DNA from: Desertivirga xinjiangensis
Lineage (GTDB): Bacteria > Bacteroidota > Bacteroidia > Sphingobacteriales > Sphingobacteriaceae
DNA: 64,000 nt
Direction: 5' to 3'
Assembly: GCF_024436435.1 (NCBI RefSeq)
Contig: NZ_JAFMZP010000002.1
Span: 1 to 64,000, forward strand
Shown here: in pieces, positions 27,134 to 37,065 of the stretch
Numbering within the stretch: position 1 is the stretch's first letter
Layout: the number at the start of each line of letters is the position of its first letter
Notes under the pieces: model-generated
The model's input: only the letters and a program-made list of their open reading frames with translations
The model's database searches: none
Told to the model about the DNA's origin: nothing
Program-made: the position numbers and the translations under genes

Positions 27134-27763
27134 TTAAATAGTAAGAGGATTTTGTTCTGCTTGTTGCTCTGCAAAAACTCTGTTTAAGTGATCTTCATAT
27201 CTTTTCAGGTCCTTTACGATATCAGCATTCTTTTCTACATCATGAAAATGAATGCTTTCCAGAGGCTTCATACCTGTAAACGCGTTCATGCGGTGGAAAC
27301 CAAACAAGGGGCCCTCATCTACGCTGTGTTCATTAAAGAACTCGCCAGGTATCGTAAATGCAGTTTCAGGGGCGTTCCAGGACGTTGTGAGCATATAATG
27401 CCTGCCATGCAGACTGCCTCCGGTACCGTAGTTAATCGCCGGGTTGGCTGATGAACGGCCATCACTCCGGTATATGCCTTTCTGATGTCCTTCCGTGAAA
27501 ACAACATCAATATACTTCTTCAGACCGTGAGGAACCTGAAACCACCAGATCGGAGTGTGGTAGATCACCACATCTGCCCATACGTAATTTTCAACTTCTC
27601 TTGCTGGATAGTATTTTTCGTTTATATCTGTAATCCGTATTTCATAGCCTGCTTGCGCTTCAAAGAAAGCTTGGGTAGCTTGAGTTACAGTTTTATTGAA
27701 GCGTCCTCCGGAATGCCCGAAAACCTGCCCTCCGTTTATAATAAATACCTTCTTTGTATTCAT
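27134..27763 (-). CDS. mdaB: MdaB-like NAD(P)H:quinone oxidoreductase
   Basis: A 209-residue flavodoxin-fold enzyme of the MdaB/NAD(P)H dehydrogenase (quinone) family, which reduces quinones by two electrons and avoids semiquinone radicals. Landmarks are FIINGGQVFGHSGGRFN at the FMN-phosphate site, DVVIYHTPIWWFQVPHGLKKY and the GTGGSLHGRHYMLTTSWNAP loop. It is a single leftward gene meeting the acetyltransferase tail to tail. It adds to the several quinone and electrophile enzymes elsewhere in the window. Confidence 0.92.
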   Translation of the reverse strand: MNTKKVFIINGGQVFGHSGGRFNKTVTQATQAFFEAQAGYEIRITDINEKYYPAREVENYVWADVVIYHTPIWWFQVPHGLKKYIDVVFTEGHQKGIYRSDGRSSANPAINYGTGGSLHGRHYMLTTSWNAPETAFTIPGEFFNEHSVDEGPLFGFHRMNAFTGMKPLESIHFHDVEKNADIVKDLKRYEDHLNRVFAEQQAEQNPLTI

Positions 27764-27877
27764 TTTATTTTAATTGATGACACAAAGATAGATTGGGTTG
27801 AATCTTTATTAAAATAGTATGAGTTATACTCATCTATCATTTTTATAATAGAGGCCTACCTCTAAAGCTTTGGAAAC

Positions 27878-28237
27878 TCATTTTCCGAAGTTTTCCTCCA
27901 GACGGAATTTTACGATTTTGGTGATCAGTCCTAAAGGCATAGGTTCAGTTAAAGGGAATTGAATGGAGCCCTTCCCCGTCTTGTATCGTGATAGTTCGTC
28001 TTTGAACGCATCGTTTCCTTCCGGAAGTGCGTAAAAACCTATATGTTTCTTAAAAGCCGCAAAGTAAACAAGTGGACGTTTATTCCAGGAAAACGCAGGC
28101 ATTGCGTAGCTGATCGATTCTGAGGCTTCAGGGGCAGCTTGTTTAATCGTGATTCGAACTTGTTGCAAAACCTTCTGTATATCTTCGGGAAAACCGGCTA
28201 TATATTCATCGATCGTTTTAAATTTGGCTGTTTCCAT
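27878..28237 (-). CDS. DUF1801 (YdhG-like) protein
   Basis: A 119-residue one-domain protein of the DUF1801/YdhG group. The family pattern is clear: TIDEYIAGFPEDIQKVLQQV at the start, EASESISYAMPAFSW in the middle, FYALPEGNDAF, and a closing KGSIQFPLTEPMPLGLI followed by a basic helix. The fold resembles frataxin and the group has been linked to iron handling, but the function is not established. It has no signal peptide. It is transcribed leftward, upstream of the quinone reductase with a 114-base gap and downstream of the SRAP-like gene with a 50-base gap. Confidence 0.9.
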   Translation of the reverse strand: METAKFKTIDEYIAGFPEDIQKVLQQVRITIKQAAPEASESISYAMPAFSWNKRPLVYFAAFKKHIGFYALPEGNDAFKDELSRYKTGKGSIQFPLTEPMPLGLITKIVKFRLEENFGK

Positions 28238-28287
28238 ACCTAAAGTTAGGAAAGAGAAACAAAGATCAATGGGGCGGGATGATTATT

Positions 28288-28839
28288 TTAGGATTTTAAT
28301 GATTGTATAAACTGAAGCCTTTGCTTCAAGTCGAGACTCCCCGAAATCCATGAGTTTATTTGATTCGCGGTCAAAAGCAATGGAATTCTTCCACCATCCG
28401 GTTCCGATTCCATACTAAGTAAAGTACAACTAAACAACGTAGCCGCCATTAAAGGGTCTTCAGTAACATCCCATACACCTGCAATGAAGGCTAAAGGCCC
28501 CTTGTCGCGCGACTTGAAAGATCGCTTTTTTTTCGATTCTTCATGTTCGATATCAATCGAATTGCAAATGATCACACAAAAATTCTTATTGCTCATTGCT
28601 TGCATGAACAGATCCTGATTGACTTCCTTTTTCAATGAATAGTGAGAATTTTTGCTCAAAGGAAAATATTGAAGCTTACCCGGGCATTCATCCGTAATAA
28701 CAGGCACTGAAAATCCGAAAGCTGCAGCTGGGTTTGACTCAGCAGCTTCTCCTTTGAACTCAAGGTTCAACGTGGATGTAATGAAAAAGGAGGAAGGAAT
28801 GTTTATTGTCTCCTTAAAGTTGTCATTATTCATGGGCAA
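28288..28839 (-). CDS. degenerate SRAP/HMCES-fold protein lacking the active site
   Basis: A 183-residue protein. Two blocks match SRAP (SOS response-associated peptidase, HMCES/YedK) proteins as I know them from Bacteroidota: FGFSVPVITDECPGKLQYF (about 41-59) and GPLAFIAGVWDVTEDP with FSCTLLSMESEPDGGRIPLLL (114-156), where a normal member has FAFAGIWE, TIITTxAN and IHxRMPVIL. The residues that crosslink to abasic DNA are gone: the N-terminus is MPMNN instead of Met-Cys, and the catalytic His before RMP is Gly (G149). The segment that should carry NARAET and the glutamate of FYEW is replaced. It may keep a DNA-binding or scaffold role or be on the way out. The family call is by pattern. Confidence 0.65.
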   Translation of the reverse strand: MPMNNDNFKETINIPSSFFITSTLNLEFKGEAAESNPAAAFGFSVPVITDECPGKLQYFPLSKNSHYSLKKEVNQDLFMQAMSNKNFCVIICNSIDIEHEESKKKRSFKSRDKGPLAFIAGVWDVTEDPLMAATLFSCTLLSMESEPDGGRIPLLLTANQINSWISGSLDLKQRLQFIQSLKS

Positions 28840-29072
28840 GGAAGTAAGTCTATTTATCTCTTTGTATAAAGAATATAAAGAAATAGCTGCCCTATTGTTT
28901 GAGAAAGAAATGCTAAATTAAAATATGTAAACTTGACTTCAATGTTAAATTGAGGTGATTTTTAACTACTTTTGGAAAGCAGCGATCCAATTCAGCTGTA
29001 TCCTAGTCCTTATATTGAATAAGCATACTTAATCCTACTTAATTGTACGTAATTATCTGGCAGCATTGGTTA

Positions 29073-32000
29073 ATGGATAGAATATTTAGTGTTTTTTGTT
29101 TGATGTGCTTTTCTGTTTGTTCCGCTTTTGCTCAACCCTTTGAGCATTTGTCGGTAAATAACGGGCTCTCTCAAAGTACTGTTTTAGCAATTCATCAGGA
29201 TAGCCGGGGATATATGTGGTTTGGCACACGTGATCGCTTAAACAGGTATGATGGCCGCAACTTTAAAATCTATACCAGCGATCCAGCAGACCAGCGAACA
29301 ATCAGCACTGATGATTATATTTATGCGATTACAGAAGATTCAGAAGGCAAACTTTGGATTGGAACTCAAAGCGGTGTAAACTGTTATTCGTCTGAATTTG
29401 ATTCCTTTGAGAGGATCCTATATAATCCATCAGACAAGAACGGCTTGAGTTTTTATGCAGTTCTGGCATTACATATTCCTAAGAGCGGTAGAGTTTGGTT
29501 AGGAACCAATGGAGGACTGAGCATGCTGCCCCACTCCAGGTCAAGAACCTTTAAAAATTTCTATGTTAAAGACGGGCTGGCAGATAATCAGGTTTATGCT
29601 GTATTTGAAGATTCTAAAGGAAATGTTTGGGTAGGGACATCTAATGGCTTAACTCTGATGGTTCCCGCGGGGGACGGAAGTTATCGCTTCAAAACCTTCC
29701 GTTACTCGCCTGATAAAGAGAATACTATAAGCTCTGATTATATCAAAACCATTGCCGAAGACCGTAAGGGCAGGATCTGGATAGGGACAGAAAAGCATGG
29801 ATTCAATCTCTTCTTGCCAGAGACAAGCTCATTTAAACGATTCAAATCCAGCTATTCAAGCCCTAATGGCCTGAGCGGAAATTTCATCAGAAAGATTACA
29901 CCTGCCAAAGATGGCAGGCTGCTTATCGCAACCATGTCCGGATTGAATATTTTTAATCCGGAAACTTCACAATATCAGGTATTCAAACACGATTTCGAGA
30001 ATCCAAAGAGCTTGAGTGACAATTCCATTAAAGATGTGATCGAAGATAAACATGGATCTATCTGGGTGGGAACAATGTTCGGAGGTGTAAACGTTGCTCA
30101 CAAAAACACTGTCCCATTTAATGTTTTTACTTACAACCGGTACAGAAATAGTATCAGCAGCAATATCATAAGCGTAATTGCTGCCGACGAAAATGATAAC
30201 TTATGGATAGGAACAGAAGGGCACGGACTAAATTTCTATAATAAGCAAACGGGGCAATTTAAAAGTTATACTAATGACCCCTCAAATTCGGGAAGTATAA
30301 GGTCGAACACCATAAAGGCAATATTCAAGGATTCCAAAAACCAGATCTGGATAGGTTTGTTCGAAGGCGGGCTTGAACTGTTTAATCCTGTTGACCAGAG
30401 TTTCAGGCATTTCAGGCCAGATCGGAAGAACCCTAAAGCGCTCGGTTTTGGATATGTGAGTGCCATTACCGAAGATAAGAAGGGGAGGTTATGGGTTGGA
30501 ACTTCTACTATGGGTCTGGACCTCTACAATCCGGAAAGCGGAGGCTTTATACATTACCGGGAAAAGGCTGAGTCCTCACAAAATCGTATCGGCAGTAATT
30601 ATATCCGGGTTTTGTATACTGATAGCAAGGGGGGATTATGGGTAGGCACTGCGGCAGGTTTAAATTTCATGAGCCCTGGTAGTGATCGCTTTGTACAATT
30701 TAAAAAGGGGACAAATGGTTTAAATGCAAATTATATAAACTGTATAAAGGAAGATCATAAAGGGAATATCTGGATAGGTGCACATAGAGGAGGAATAAGC
30801 CGCTTCGATATAAAGAAAAAGCGATTCAGTAATTATACCAGTGCCGATGGCCTGGTAAGCGATAACGTTGTAGGTATCGAAGAAGATAATGAAGGTAATC
30901 TATGGATAAGTACAGACAGAGGGCTCTCCAAGTTGAATACCAAAGAACGTTCCTTTAAAAATTATTATGCCAGCGATGGTCTGCCTACCAATGAGTTTAA
31001 CTATAATGCTACCTATAAAGATCAAAAGGGAACACTTTACTTTGGAAGCTACAATGGGTTAGTCACTTTCTTTCCTAAAAACCTTCAAAGTAATAAATCG
31101 ATCCCCAAAGTTTATATCTCAGGTTTAAGTCTCTTCAATACTCCGGTGAAAATTAACGGTCCAGACAGTCTGTTGAAAAGGGATTTGCCATTTACAGACA
31201 AGATTGAGTTCAAAGCGTCGCAAAATATTTTCACTATTGATTTTGTATCGCTGAACCTCATCCATCCTGAGAGAAACCGTTACGCGTATAAGCTTGAGGG
31301 GTTTGAGAAGGACTGGAATTACGTTCGAAGGCCTGCTGCCACTTATACCAATCTGCCTTCAGGAACGTATAGATTCCTGGTTAAAGGAAGTAATAACGAT
31401 GGTGTATGGAATCCCGAGCCAACAGCTATTACTATTAAAATCCATCCGCCTCTCTGGAGAACGTGGTGGGCCTACCTGATCTATTTCGCAATATTTGTTA
31501 CTGCCTGGTACTATATCAACAGGTTTTTAAGACGCCAGGAACGTTTAGAAACTGATCTCTATTACGAGCATTTGAATAACGAGCGGCAAAAGGAATTATA
31601 CCAGTTAAAACTGGATTTTTTCACAAGGATTTCGCATGAGATCAGAACTCCGTTAACATTGATCTTTGCTCCGCTCGAAAAAATAATTGATGCCACGAAG
31701 AATAATCCTGTGCTGAACTACCAGTTACAGAGTATCAAAAATAATTCCGACAGGCTTTTGAGACTGATCAGCGAGTTACTGGACTTCCGAAAAATTGAGA
31801 CAGGTAATCTGAAGCTCCATATCAGCAAAGTAAACCTGGTAGATTTTTGCGCAAATATTTGCAGAGCTTTTCAAAGTCAGACAGCGGTTAAAAATATCAG
31901 TTTGTCTTTTGATTGTGATGACGAGCTGATCGAAGGATATATTGATACCAGCCAGATGGAAAAGGTGCTCTTTAATCTTCTTTCAAATGCATTCAAATAT

Positions 32001-33170
32001 ACTCCTGAGAACGGCGCTATTTCTTTTAAACTGGTATCCACAGAGCAGCACCTGCAGTTTATAGTTAGGGATAGCGGGATTGGAATTCCGGAAGAAGAAC
32101 AGGCCAGGGTGTTTGATAATTTTTACCAGGTTGAAGCGAAGAATAATCAACCGGTAGGCTGGGGAATAGGACTGGCACTCGTTAAAAATATTATTGATCT
32201 GCATAAAGGTGAAATTGCTTTAAAGAGCCGGTCTGCAAAAGAAGGAATCGAAGGCTTTACTGAATTTACTATTACTTTACTTAAAGGCCATCAGCATTTT
32301 TCGGACGAGGAATTACAAGCCGGCGAAAAAGCGGAGGAAAGATCATTTAATTTCACTGATCCGGTTCAGGTTCCCTTTAAAGAAAGTTTGCCACCTGCCG
32401 AAAGACAACATAGTGTCCTGGTAGTGGAGGATAATGACGAGCTAAGACAATTCATAGTCAGGTCTCTGGAACCATCGTACGTGGTTAAGGGCTGTTCTAA
32501 TGGCATCGACGGCTTAAATGTTGCCCGCGAAGAACTTCCTGATATCATTATTACGGATGTAACTATGCCTGGGATAGATGGTTTTCAACTTTGCTCTGCG
32601 CTTAAGCAAGACGACATTACCAGTCACATTCCGGTGATCCTCTTAACAGCGATGGCTTCTCATATGCACCAGGTAAGTGGCCTCGAATCAGGCGCTGATG
32701 TCTATATTACCAAGCCTTTCAGCATCCAGGTCCTGGAACTTAGCCTGAGAAATCTGTTGGTTTCAAGGGAGGCTCTAAAAGAGAAATATAGCAGGCAGGT
32801 AATGCTCATGCCCAGGAAGATTGATATTGAATCACCGGATGAGAAGTTTCTTAACAAACTAATGTTGATTGTTGAAGAAAAGATGGAGGACCCGGATTTT
32901 AATGTAAGTAGCCTGGTGGCTGAAATCGGTATGAGTCAGGCTGTGCTTTATAAAAAAATCAAAGCACTAACCGGAATGACCATAACAGACATGCTCAAGT
33001 CTTTAAGATTAAAAAGAGCTGTACAGCTGTTGGAAGAGGGCCTGAACGTTTCCGAAGTAGCGTATTCCGTTGGATTCAATGACCGGAAATATTTTAGCAA
33101 AGAATTTAAAAAACAGTATGGGAAAACGCCATCTGAGTTTTTGGATCAAAAGGAACGACAAGGGAATTAA
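29073..33170 (+). CDS. hybrid two-component system regulator of the PUL
   Basis: A 1,365-residue sensor-regulator that reads an oligosaccharide in the periplasm and activates the locus. From the Met at 29073 (MDRIFSVFCLM) it has a signal peptide to about 20, then two-domain propeller repeats (WFGTRDRL, LWIGTQSGV, VWVGTSNGL and others) to about 700, a Y_Y_Y domain (YKLEGFEKDWNYV, about 736-790) and one membrane segment (about 797-815). The kinase has H855 in RISHEIRTPL, the receiver D1162 in IIITDVTMPG, and a C-terminal AraC helix-turn-helix follows (GFNDRKYFSKEFKKQYGKTP). An earlier ATG at 29043 would spoil the signal peptide. It is the likely activator of the genes to its right. Confidence 0.95.
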   Translation: MDRIFSVFCLMCFSVCSAFAQPFEHLSVNNGLSQSTVLAIHQDSRGYMWFGTRDRLNRYDGRNFKIYTSDPADQRTISTDDYIYAITEDSEGKLWIGTQSGVNCYSSEFDSFERILYNPSDKNGLSFYAVLALHIPKSGRVWLGTNGGLSMLPHSRSRTFKNFYVKDGLADNQVYAVFEDSKGNVWVGTSNGLTLMVPAGDGSYRFKTFRYSPDKENTISSDYIKTIAEDRKGRIWIGTEKHGFNLFLPETSSFKRFKSSYSSPNGLSGNFIRKITPAKDGRLLIATMSGLNIFNPETSQYQVFKHDFENPKSLSDNSIKDVIEDKHGSIWVGTMFGGVNVAHKNTVPFNVFTYNRYRNSISSNIISVIAADENDNLWIGTEGHGLNFYNKQTGQFKSYTNDPSNSGSIRSNTIKAIFKDSKNQIWIGLFEGGLELFNPVDQSFRHFRPDRKNPKALGFGYVSAITEDKKGRLWVGTSTMGLDLYNPESGGFIHYREKAESSQNRIGSNYIRVLYTDSKGGLWVGTAAGLNFMSPGSDRFVQFKKGTNGLNANYINCIKEDHKGNIWIGAHRGGISRFDIKKKRFSNYTSADGLVSDNVVGIEEDNEGNLWISTDRGLSKLNTKERSFKNYYASDGLPTNEFNYNATYKDQKGTLYFGSYNGLVTFFPKNLQSNKSIPKVYISGLSLFNTPVKINGPDSLLKRDLPFTDKIEFKASQNIFTIDFVSLNLIHPERNRYAYKLEGFEKDWNYVRRPAATYTNLPSGTYRFLVKGSNNDGVWNPEPTAITIKIHPPLWRTWWAYLIYFAIFVTAWYYINRFLRRQERLETDLYYEHLNNERQKELYQLKLDFFTRISHEIRTPLTLIFAPLEKIIDATKNNPVLNYQLQSIKNNSDRLLRLISELLDFRKIETGNLKLHISKVNLVDFCANICRAFQSQTAVKNISLSFDCDDELIEGYIDTSQMEKVLFNLLSNAFKYTPENGAISFKLVSTEQHLQFIVRDSGIGIPEEEQARVFDNFYQVEAKNNQPVGWGIGLALVKNIIDLHKGEIALKSRSAKEGIEGFTEFTITLLKGHQHFSDEELQAGEKAEERSFNFTDPVQVPFKESLPPAERQHSVLVVEDNDELRQFIVRSLEPSYVVKGCSNGIDGLNVAREELPDIIITDVTMPGIDGFQLCSALKQDDITSHIPVILLTAMASHMHQVSGLESGADVYITKPFSIQVLELSLRNLLVSREALKEKYSRQVMLMPRKIDIESPDEKFLNKLMLIVEEKMEDPDFNVSSLVAEIGMSQAVLYKKIKALTGMTITDMLKSLRLKRAVQLLEEGLNVSEVAYSVGFNDRKYFSKEFKKQYGKTPSEFLDQKERQGN

Positions 33171-33342
33171 AACAGCCGGCAAGCTGGCGCGCTTTAATAA
33201 CCATTTGGGAAATGACAAACCTGGCCTGGAATGAATCCATGCCCCCATTTTGACGAATATCTCACCTTTGATGCGGTCTTTTTCTGGAAAATTTGAAGCA
33301 GCACCAATTGTTTCAGGCTTGTCCTGTCCAGTCTCAAATTCT

Positions 33343-34761
33343 ATGAATATAGGAATCAAACAGTTTGTAGTCATCGTCTGCCTGTTCTGGAGTCCCGGTA
33401 AACTGGTATCCCAGGAGAAGATCAGATCAAAAGAGCCCAATATAATTGTCATTGTCAGCGATGATGCCGGATATGCAGATTTCGGCGTTTATGGGGGGAA
33501 AGAAATTCCCACACCCAATATTGATCTCATTGCTGGAAATGGCATACTGTTTTCTGACGCTTATGTAAGTGCATCGGTTTGTGCACCATCCCGTGCCGGA
33601 ATCTTAACCGGGCGTTATCAGCAGCGATTCGGATTCGAACATAACATCTCTAATAAGCCTGCAGACGGCTACCAGTTAAGCGACATTGGTCTCGATCCGA
33701 ATGAAAAAACTATCGGCGACCATATGAAATCAAACGGGTATAGAACCATAGCTATCGGTAAATGGCATCAGGGTGAAGAAGAAAAGCATTTTCCTTTAAA
33801 CAGGGGCTTCGATGAGTTTTATGGTTTCCTGGAAGGACACCGTGATTTCTTTGCCTATAGGAAAGAACGGGCCAGGAAGTTTGCGATGTTTGATAACCAT
33901 CAGATCGTTCCGGAATCAGAAATAGGCTATCTCACTGATATGTTCACCGAAAGAGCTTCCCTATTCATCACTGAAAATCAGGACAAGCCATTTTTTATGT
34001 ACCTGGCTTATAATGCAGTTCACGTTCCGATGAATGCAAAACCAGAACTCATGAACAAATTTTCATATATTCCCGACAAAGGCCGCAGGGCCTACGCAGC
34101 AATGATGGCATCACTGGATGAGGGAGTTGGCAGCATTGTGAATGTTTTACAGAAAAATGATCTGTTTGATAACACGCTGATTGTCTTCATCAACGATAAT
34201 GGTGCTGCCACGGGGAATTTTTCAGATAATGGTCATTTAAGAGGATTAAAAGGCTCTAAATGGGAAGGAGGGATAAGAGTTGCCTGTTTAATGCAATGGC
34301 CTGGCCATATCCCGGCAGGCAAGAAATATAACCAGACCGTTTCGGCCCTTGACATTGTTCCGACTGCAATTGCGGCAGCGGGAGGCAGGCACGCTGGTAT
34401 TAAACCACTTGATGGCAAAGATTTACTTCCTTTTATCTCTGGACGGAATGACAAGACACCTCATAAGATCCTTTTTTGGCGAAGGGGAGTTGCTGCAGCC
34501 GTGCGCAACGGTGAATGGAAGCTCATTCGCAGCGGGCCGCAAAATCCGGTATTACTTTTCAATCTTAAAAAAGATATTTCGGAAACTACGAATCTGGCTT
34601 CCAGATATCCTGCAAAGGTAAAACGACTGTCAGAGCAGCTGGAAAAATGGGAAAAAACAATAGATAAGCCTCATTGGGAGAGTGCTTATGGTGACTACAA
34701 TCAGATCATGAAACACCGCATGGAGGTATCGGGCAGGGAGATGGAGCTTAAATATCCCTAA
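33343..34761 (+). CDS. S1-type formylglycine sulfatase of the PUL
   Basis: A 473-residue exported sulfatase removing sulfate esters. I start it at the Met at 33343, which begins a signal peptide (MNIGIKQFVVIVCLFW, ending VSQEK); the earlier ATG at 33250 precedes 31 residues that do not fit. The metal-binding start is NIIVIVSDDAGYADFG. The signature is CAPSRAGILTGR with C80 to be converted to formylglycine, then GKWHQG and, later, NDNGA. It lies between the hybrid regulator and the first lyase. It is the only sulfatase in the locus and no maturase is in the window. The sulfate position it attacks is unknown. Confidence 0.93.
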   Translation: MNIGIKQFVVIVCLFWSPGKLVSQEKIRSKEPNIIVIVSDDAGYADFGVYGGKEIPTPNIDLIAGNGILFSDAYVSASVCAPSRAGILTGRYQQRFGFEHNISNKPADGYQLSDIGLDPNEKTIGDHMKSNGYRTIAIGKWHQGEEEKHFPLNRGFDEFYGFLEGHRDFFAYRKERARKFAMFDNHQIVPESEIGYLTDMFTERASLFITENQDKPFFMYLAYNAVHVPMNAKPELMNKFSYIPDKGRRAYAAMMASLDEGVGSIVNVLQKNDLFDNTLIVFINDNGAATGNFSDNGHLRGLKGSKWEGGIRVACLMQWPGHIPAGKKYNQTVSALDIVPTAIAAAGGRHAGIKPLDGKDLLPFISGRNDKTPHKILFWRRGVAAAVRNGEWKLIRSGPQNPVLLFNLKKDISETTNLASRYPAKVKRLSEQLEKWEKTIDKPHWESAYGDYNQIMKHRMEVSGREMELKYP

Positions 34762-34790
34762 TACCCGTGTGTAATACAGATGATTATTAA

Positions 34791-36905
34791 ATGAAAACAA
34801 TGACGAGATCAAGGAAAATATTCTGCTTATTATCTTTAATGTTAGCCTTACCTGTTTTAGCAGACGCTCAAGCTACATACCCATTTGGCACTATTATCAA
34901 AAGGGTGTTTGAAGACGTCAGTAAAAATGCAAAAAACGTAGAGAGACCAGCTGAAAAAGCCCTGGGAAGCTTACAAAAGGATGGAACCTGGCCTGATATA
35001 AATTACGGAGATCAGTCAATTACAAACTGGCAGCCTGCTGAGCATATCGGCAGAACGCAAGACCTGGTTCAGGCTTATACCAGCAAAGGAAGTATGTACT
35101 ATGGCAGAGAGGATTTGTACGGTTCCATTATAAAGGCTCTTAGCGTTTGGTTTGAGAAAGACCCTAAAAGCGGTAATTGGTGGCATAATGAAATCAATAT
35201 GCCGCAAAGGCTGGGAATAACCATTATTCTTATGCGATTCGCAACGAAACAACTTCCCGAAGAACTGGAGAATAAGCTTTTTGAACGTATGAAGAGAGGT
35301 GATGTTGAAGCAAAAACAGGTGCTAATAAAACAGATATTGCTACGCACTTTTTTTACAGGGCTCTTTTAACTGAAGATAAGGAGCTCCTTGAATTTTCTT
35401 TAAATGAACTTTTTAAACCTGTAAGCCTGGTAGATGGCGAAGAAGGTTTGCAGCATGACTTCTCGTACCTTCAGCACGGCCCCCAGCTGTATATCAGTGG
35501 ATACGGAAGTGTTTTCATATCGGGCGTAATAAAAATAGCGAAATATGTGGCTGGTACGCCCTATGCATTAAGTAAAGAAAAGTTAGCCCTGTTTTCCACT
35601 TTCTACAGGGATACTTATCTGAAAACTCTGAGATCAAGATATATCGACTTTAACGTTGAAGGGAGGGGAGTGAGCCGGCCGGGCATTTTACGTAAACCAT
35701 CAGAAAAGTATCAATTAAACAACATGGTATTGATTGATCCGGAACATACTGCCCAGTTAGAAAACGAAAGGTTACGAGTAGACAGCTCCGTAACCGAGCC
35801 TTATAAAGTTCAAGCTTTTCATAAACATTTCTGGAAAGGGGATTATACCCTGCATATACGCCCGGAATACTCTTTTAATGTAAGGATTGCGAGTGCCCGT
35901 ACAAAAAGGAGTGAGATGGGCAATAAGGAAAACAATTATGGCCGTTACCTTTCAGACGGGGCAACAAATATACAAGTCAGGGGGCCTGAGTATTATAATA
36001 TTATGCCTGTGTGGGAATGGGATAAGATCCCTGGAACAACCAGTAAGGATCATAACGAAGACCTTAAGATGGAAGTGAACTGGGGGGAAACCGGCCGTAA
36101 TGAATTTGCCGGCGGGGTTTCAGATGGCGTTTACGGAGCTACGGCCTATCAGCTGGATTATGATGGTGTGAAAGCAAAAAAGTCCTGGTTCTTTTTTGAT
36201 GAAGAGGTTGTTTGTTTAGGAGCTGATATTAATTCTTCAGCCTCTGAGGCCGTCACTACATCTGTTAATCAGGCCTGGCTCAATGGAAATGTAAGTACAT
36301 CGCTGGGTAAAAGTTTCAAAAAAGAGAGTTTTGAAGAGCTTAAGTCCGGGGCGAACAGTTGGGTGTTGCATGATAACGTAGGGTATTATTTTCCACAGGA
36401 GACCAATCTGAAAATAAGTACGATGGAGCAATCCGGGAACTGGTTTAAGATCAATAATTCCCATTCGGCTAATAGGGTTTCAGGAAATGTATTCAAATTA
36501 TGGATAGACCATGGAAGTAAACCAGCTTCAGCTAGCTATAGTTATATTGTGTTGCCGGCGATTAAAAATATAAAGAGCTATAATCCCAAAAACTTAAGTA
36601 TCATCAGCAATACCGCGCAGAATCAGGCTGTTTATCATAGCGAGTCTAAAATATTTCAGGCGGTGTTCTATGTGCCGTCTTCCGTAGAAATTAATAATGC
36701 GGTTATAACTGTTAATAAACCTTGCGTGTTGATGCTTAAAGAAGCTAAAGGAGGCAAATTTGATTTATTTGTTGCTGATCCTTTGCAAAAAGAAAGCAGT
36801 GTGGTGGTTAGCATGAAGGATGTTAAAACCGGGAAGTTGAAAAGTGTAAGTGTTGAGCTCCCGGGAGGTGCGTATAAAGGAGATACAAAAAAGGTTGGGT
36901 TCTAA
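34791..36905 (+). CDS. chondroitinase AC-like lyase, polysaccharide lyase family 8
   Basis: A 704-residue exported lyase (signal peptide to about 25, LADAQA) matching Pedobacter heparinus chondroitinase AC in length and in every active-site block I recall. N179 is in TGANKTDIA, H229 and Y238 in YLQHGPQLYISGYG (nine residues apart, as in the AC enzyme), R292 and R296 in VEGRGVSRP, and E375 in SEMGNKEN. The alpha/alpha toroid comes first and the beta domains after about 330. It would cut chondroitin 4- and 6-sulfate or hyaluronan by beta-elimination and leave unsaturated uronic acids for the GH88 enzyme. It follows the sulfatase by 29 bases, probably in one transcript. Confidence 0.93.
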   Translation: MKTMTRSRKIFCLLSLMLALPVLADAQATYPFGTIIKRVFEDVSKNAKNVERPAEKALGSLQKDGTWPDINYGDQSITNWQPAEHIGRTQDLVQAYTSKGSMYYGREDLYGSIIKALSVWFEKDPKSGNWWHNEINMPQRLGITIILMRFATKQLPEELENKLFERMKRGDVEAKTGANKTDIATHFFYRALLTEDKELLEFSLNELFKPVSLVDGEEGLQHDFSYLQHGPQLYISGYGSVFISGVIKIAKYVAGTPYALSKEKLALFSTFYRDTYLKTLRSRYIDFNVEGRGVSRPGILRKPSEKYQLNNMVLIDPEHTAQLENERLRVDSSVTEPYKVQAFHKHFWKGDYTLHIRPEYSFNVRIASARTKRSEMGNKENNYGRYLSDGATNIQVRGPEYYNIMPVWEWDKIPGTTSKDHNEDLKMEVNWGETGRNEFAGGVSDGVYGATAYQLDYDGVKAKKSWFFFDEEVVCLGADINSSASEAVTTSVNQAWLNGNVSTSLGKSFKKESFEELKSGANSWVLHDNVGYYFPQETNLKISTMEQSGNWFKINNSHSANRVSGNVFKLWIDHGSKPASASYSYIVLPAIKNIKSYNPKNLSIISNTAQNQAVYHSESKIFQAVFYVPSSVEINNAVITVNKPCVLMLKEAKGGKFDLFVADPLQKESSVVVSMKDVKTGKLKSVSVELPGGAYKGDTKKVGF

Positions 36906-36910
36906 ACTGT

Positions 36911-36970
36911 AACCACAAATAACCACAGAGGACATGGGGAAGCCACAGAGATACCTGTGCCGTCTGTGTA
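36911..36970 (+). repeat. dispersed CACAGAG repeat, copy 1
   Basis: An intergenic tract with AACCACAGAGGAC, GCCACAGAG and then CTGTGCCGTCTGTGT, able to fold back on itself. A second copy is at 61641-61702. Tracts of this kind are scattered between genes in several Bacteroidota, as I remember. Confidence 0.6.
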
Positions 36971-37024
36971 ATTCGTCATTGTATTCCCTGATTAATCCTT
37001 GTCTTTCATTCAACAAGGAATCTC

Positions 37025-37060
37025 TACCCCTAATCAAACGATTTTATACCCCTGTTTGGC
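37025..37060 (+). promoter_or_regulatory. candidate regulator site, copy A (before the ABC-type lyase)
   Basis: TACCCC (37025-37030), an 18-base spacer, then CCCC at 37049-37052 and TGTTTGG. The same layout occurs at 42961-42996 before susC. Eleven of the 18 spacer bases agree, including AATCA and ATTTT. Position, about 55 bases upstream of the ATG at 37108, suits an activator site such as that of the hybrid regulator. Confidence 0.5.
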
Positions 37061-37065
37061 TTCCT

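Noticed and set aside
29043-29072. ATG at 29043 as start of the hybrid regulator
   Set aside because: It would put ten extra residues ahead of a normal signal peptide that begins at 29073.
33250-33342. N-terminal extension of the sulfatase from 33250
   Set aside because: The first 31 residues do not resemble a signal peptide, whereas the Met at 33343 starts one.
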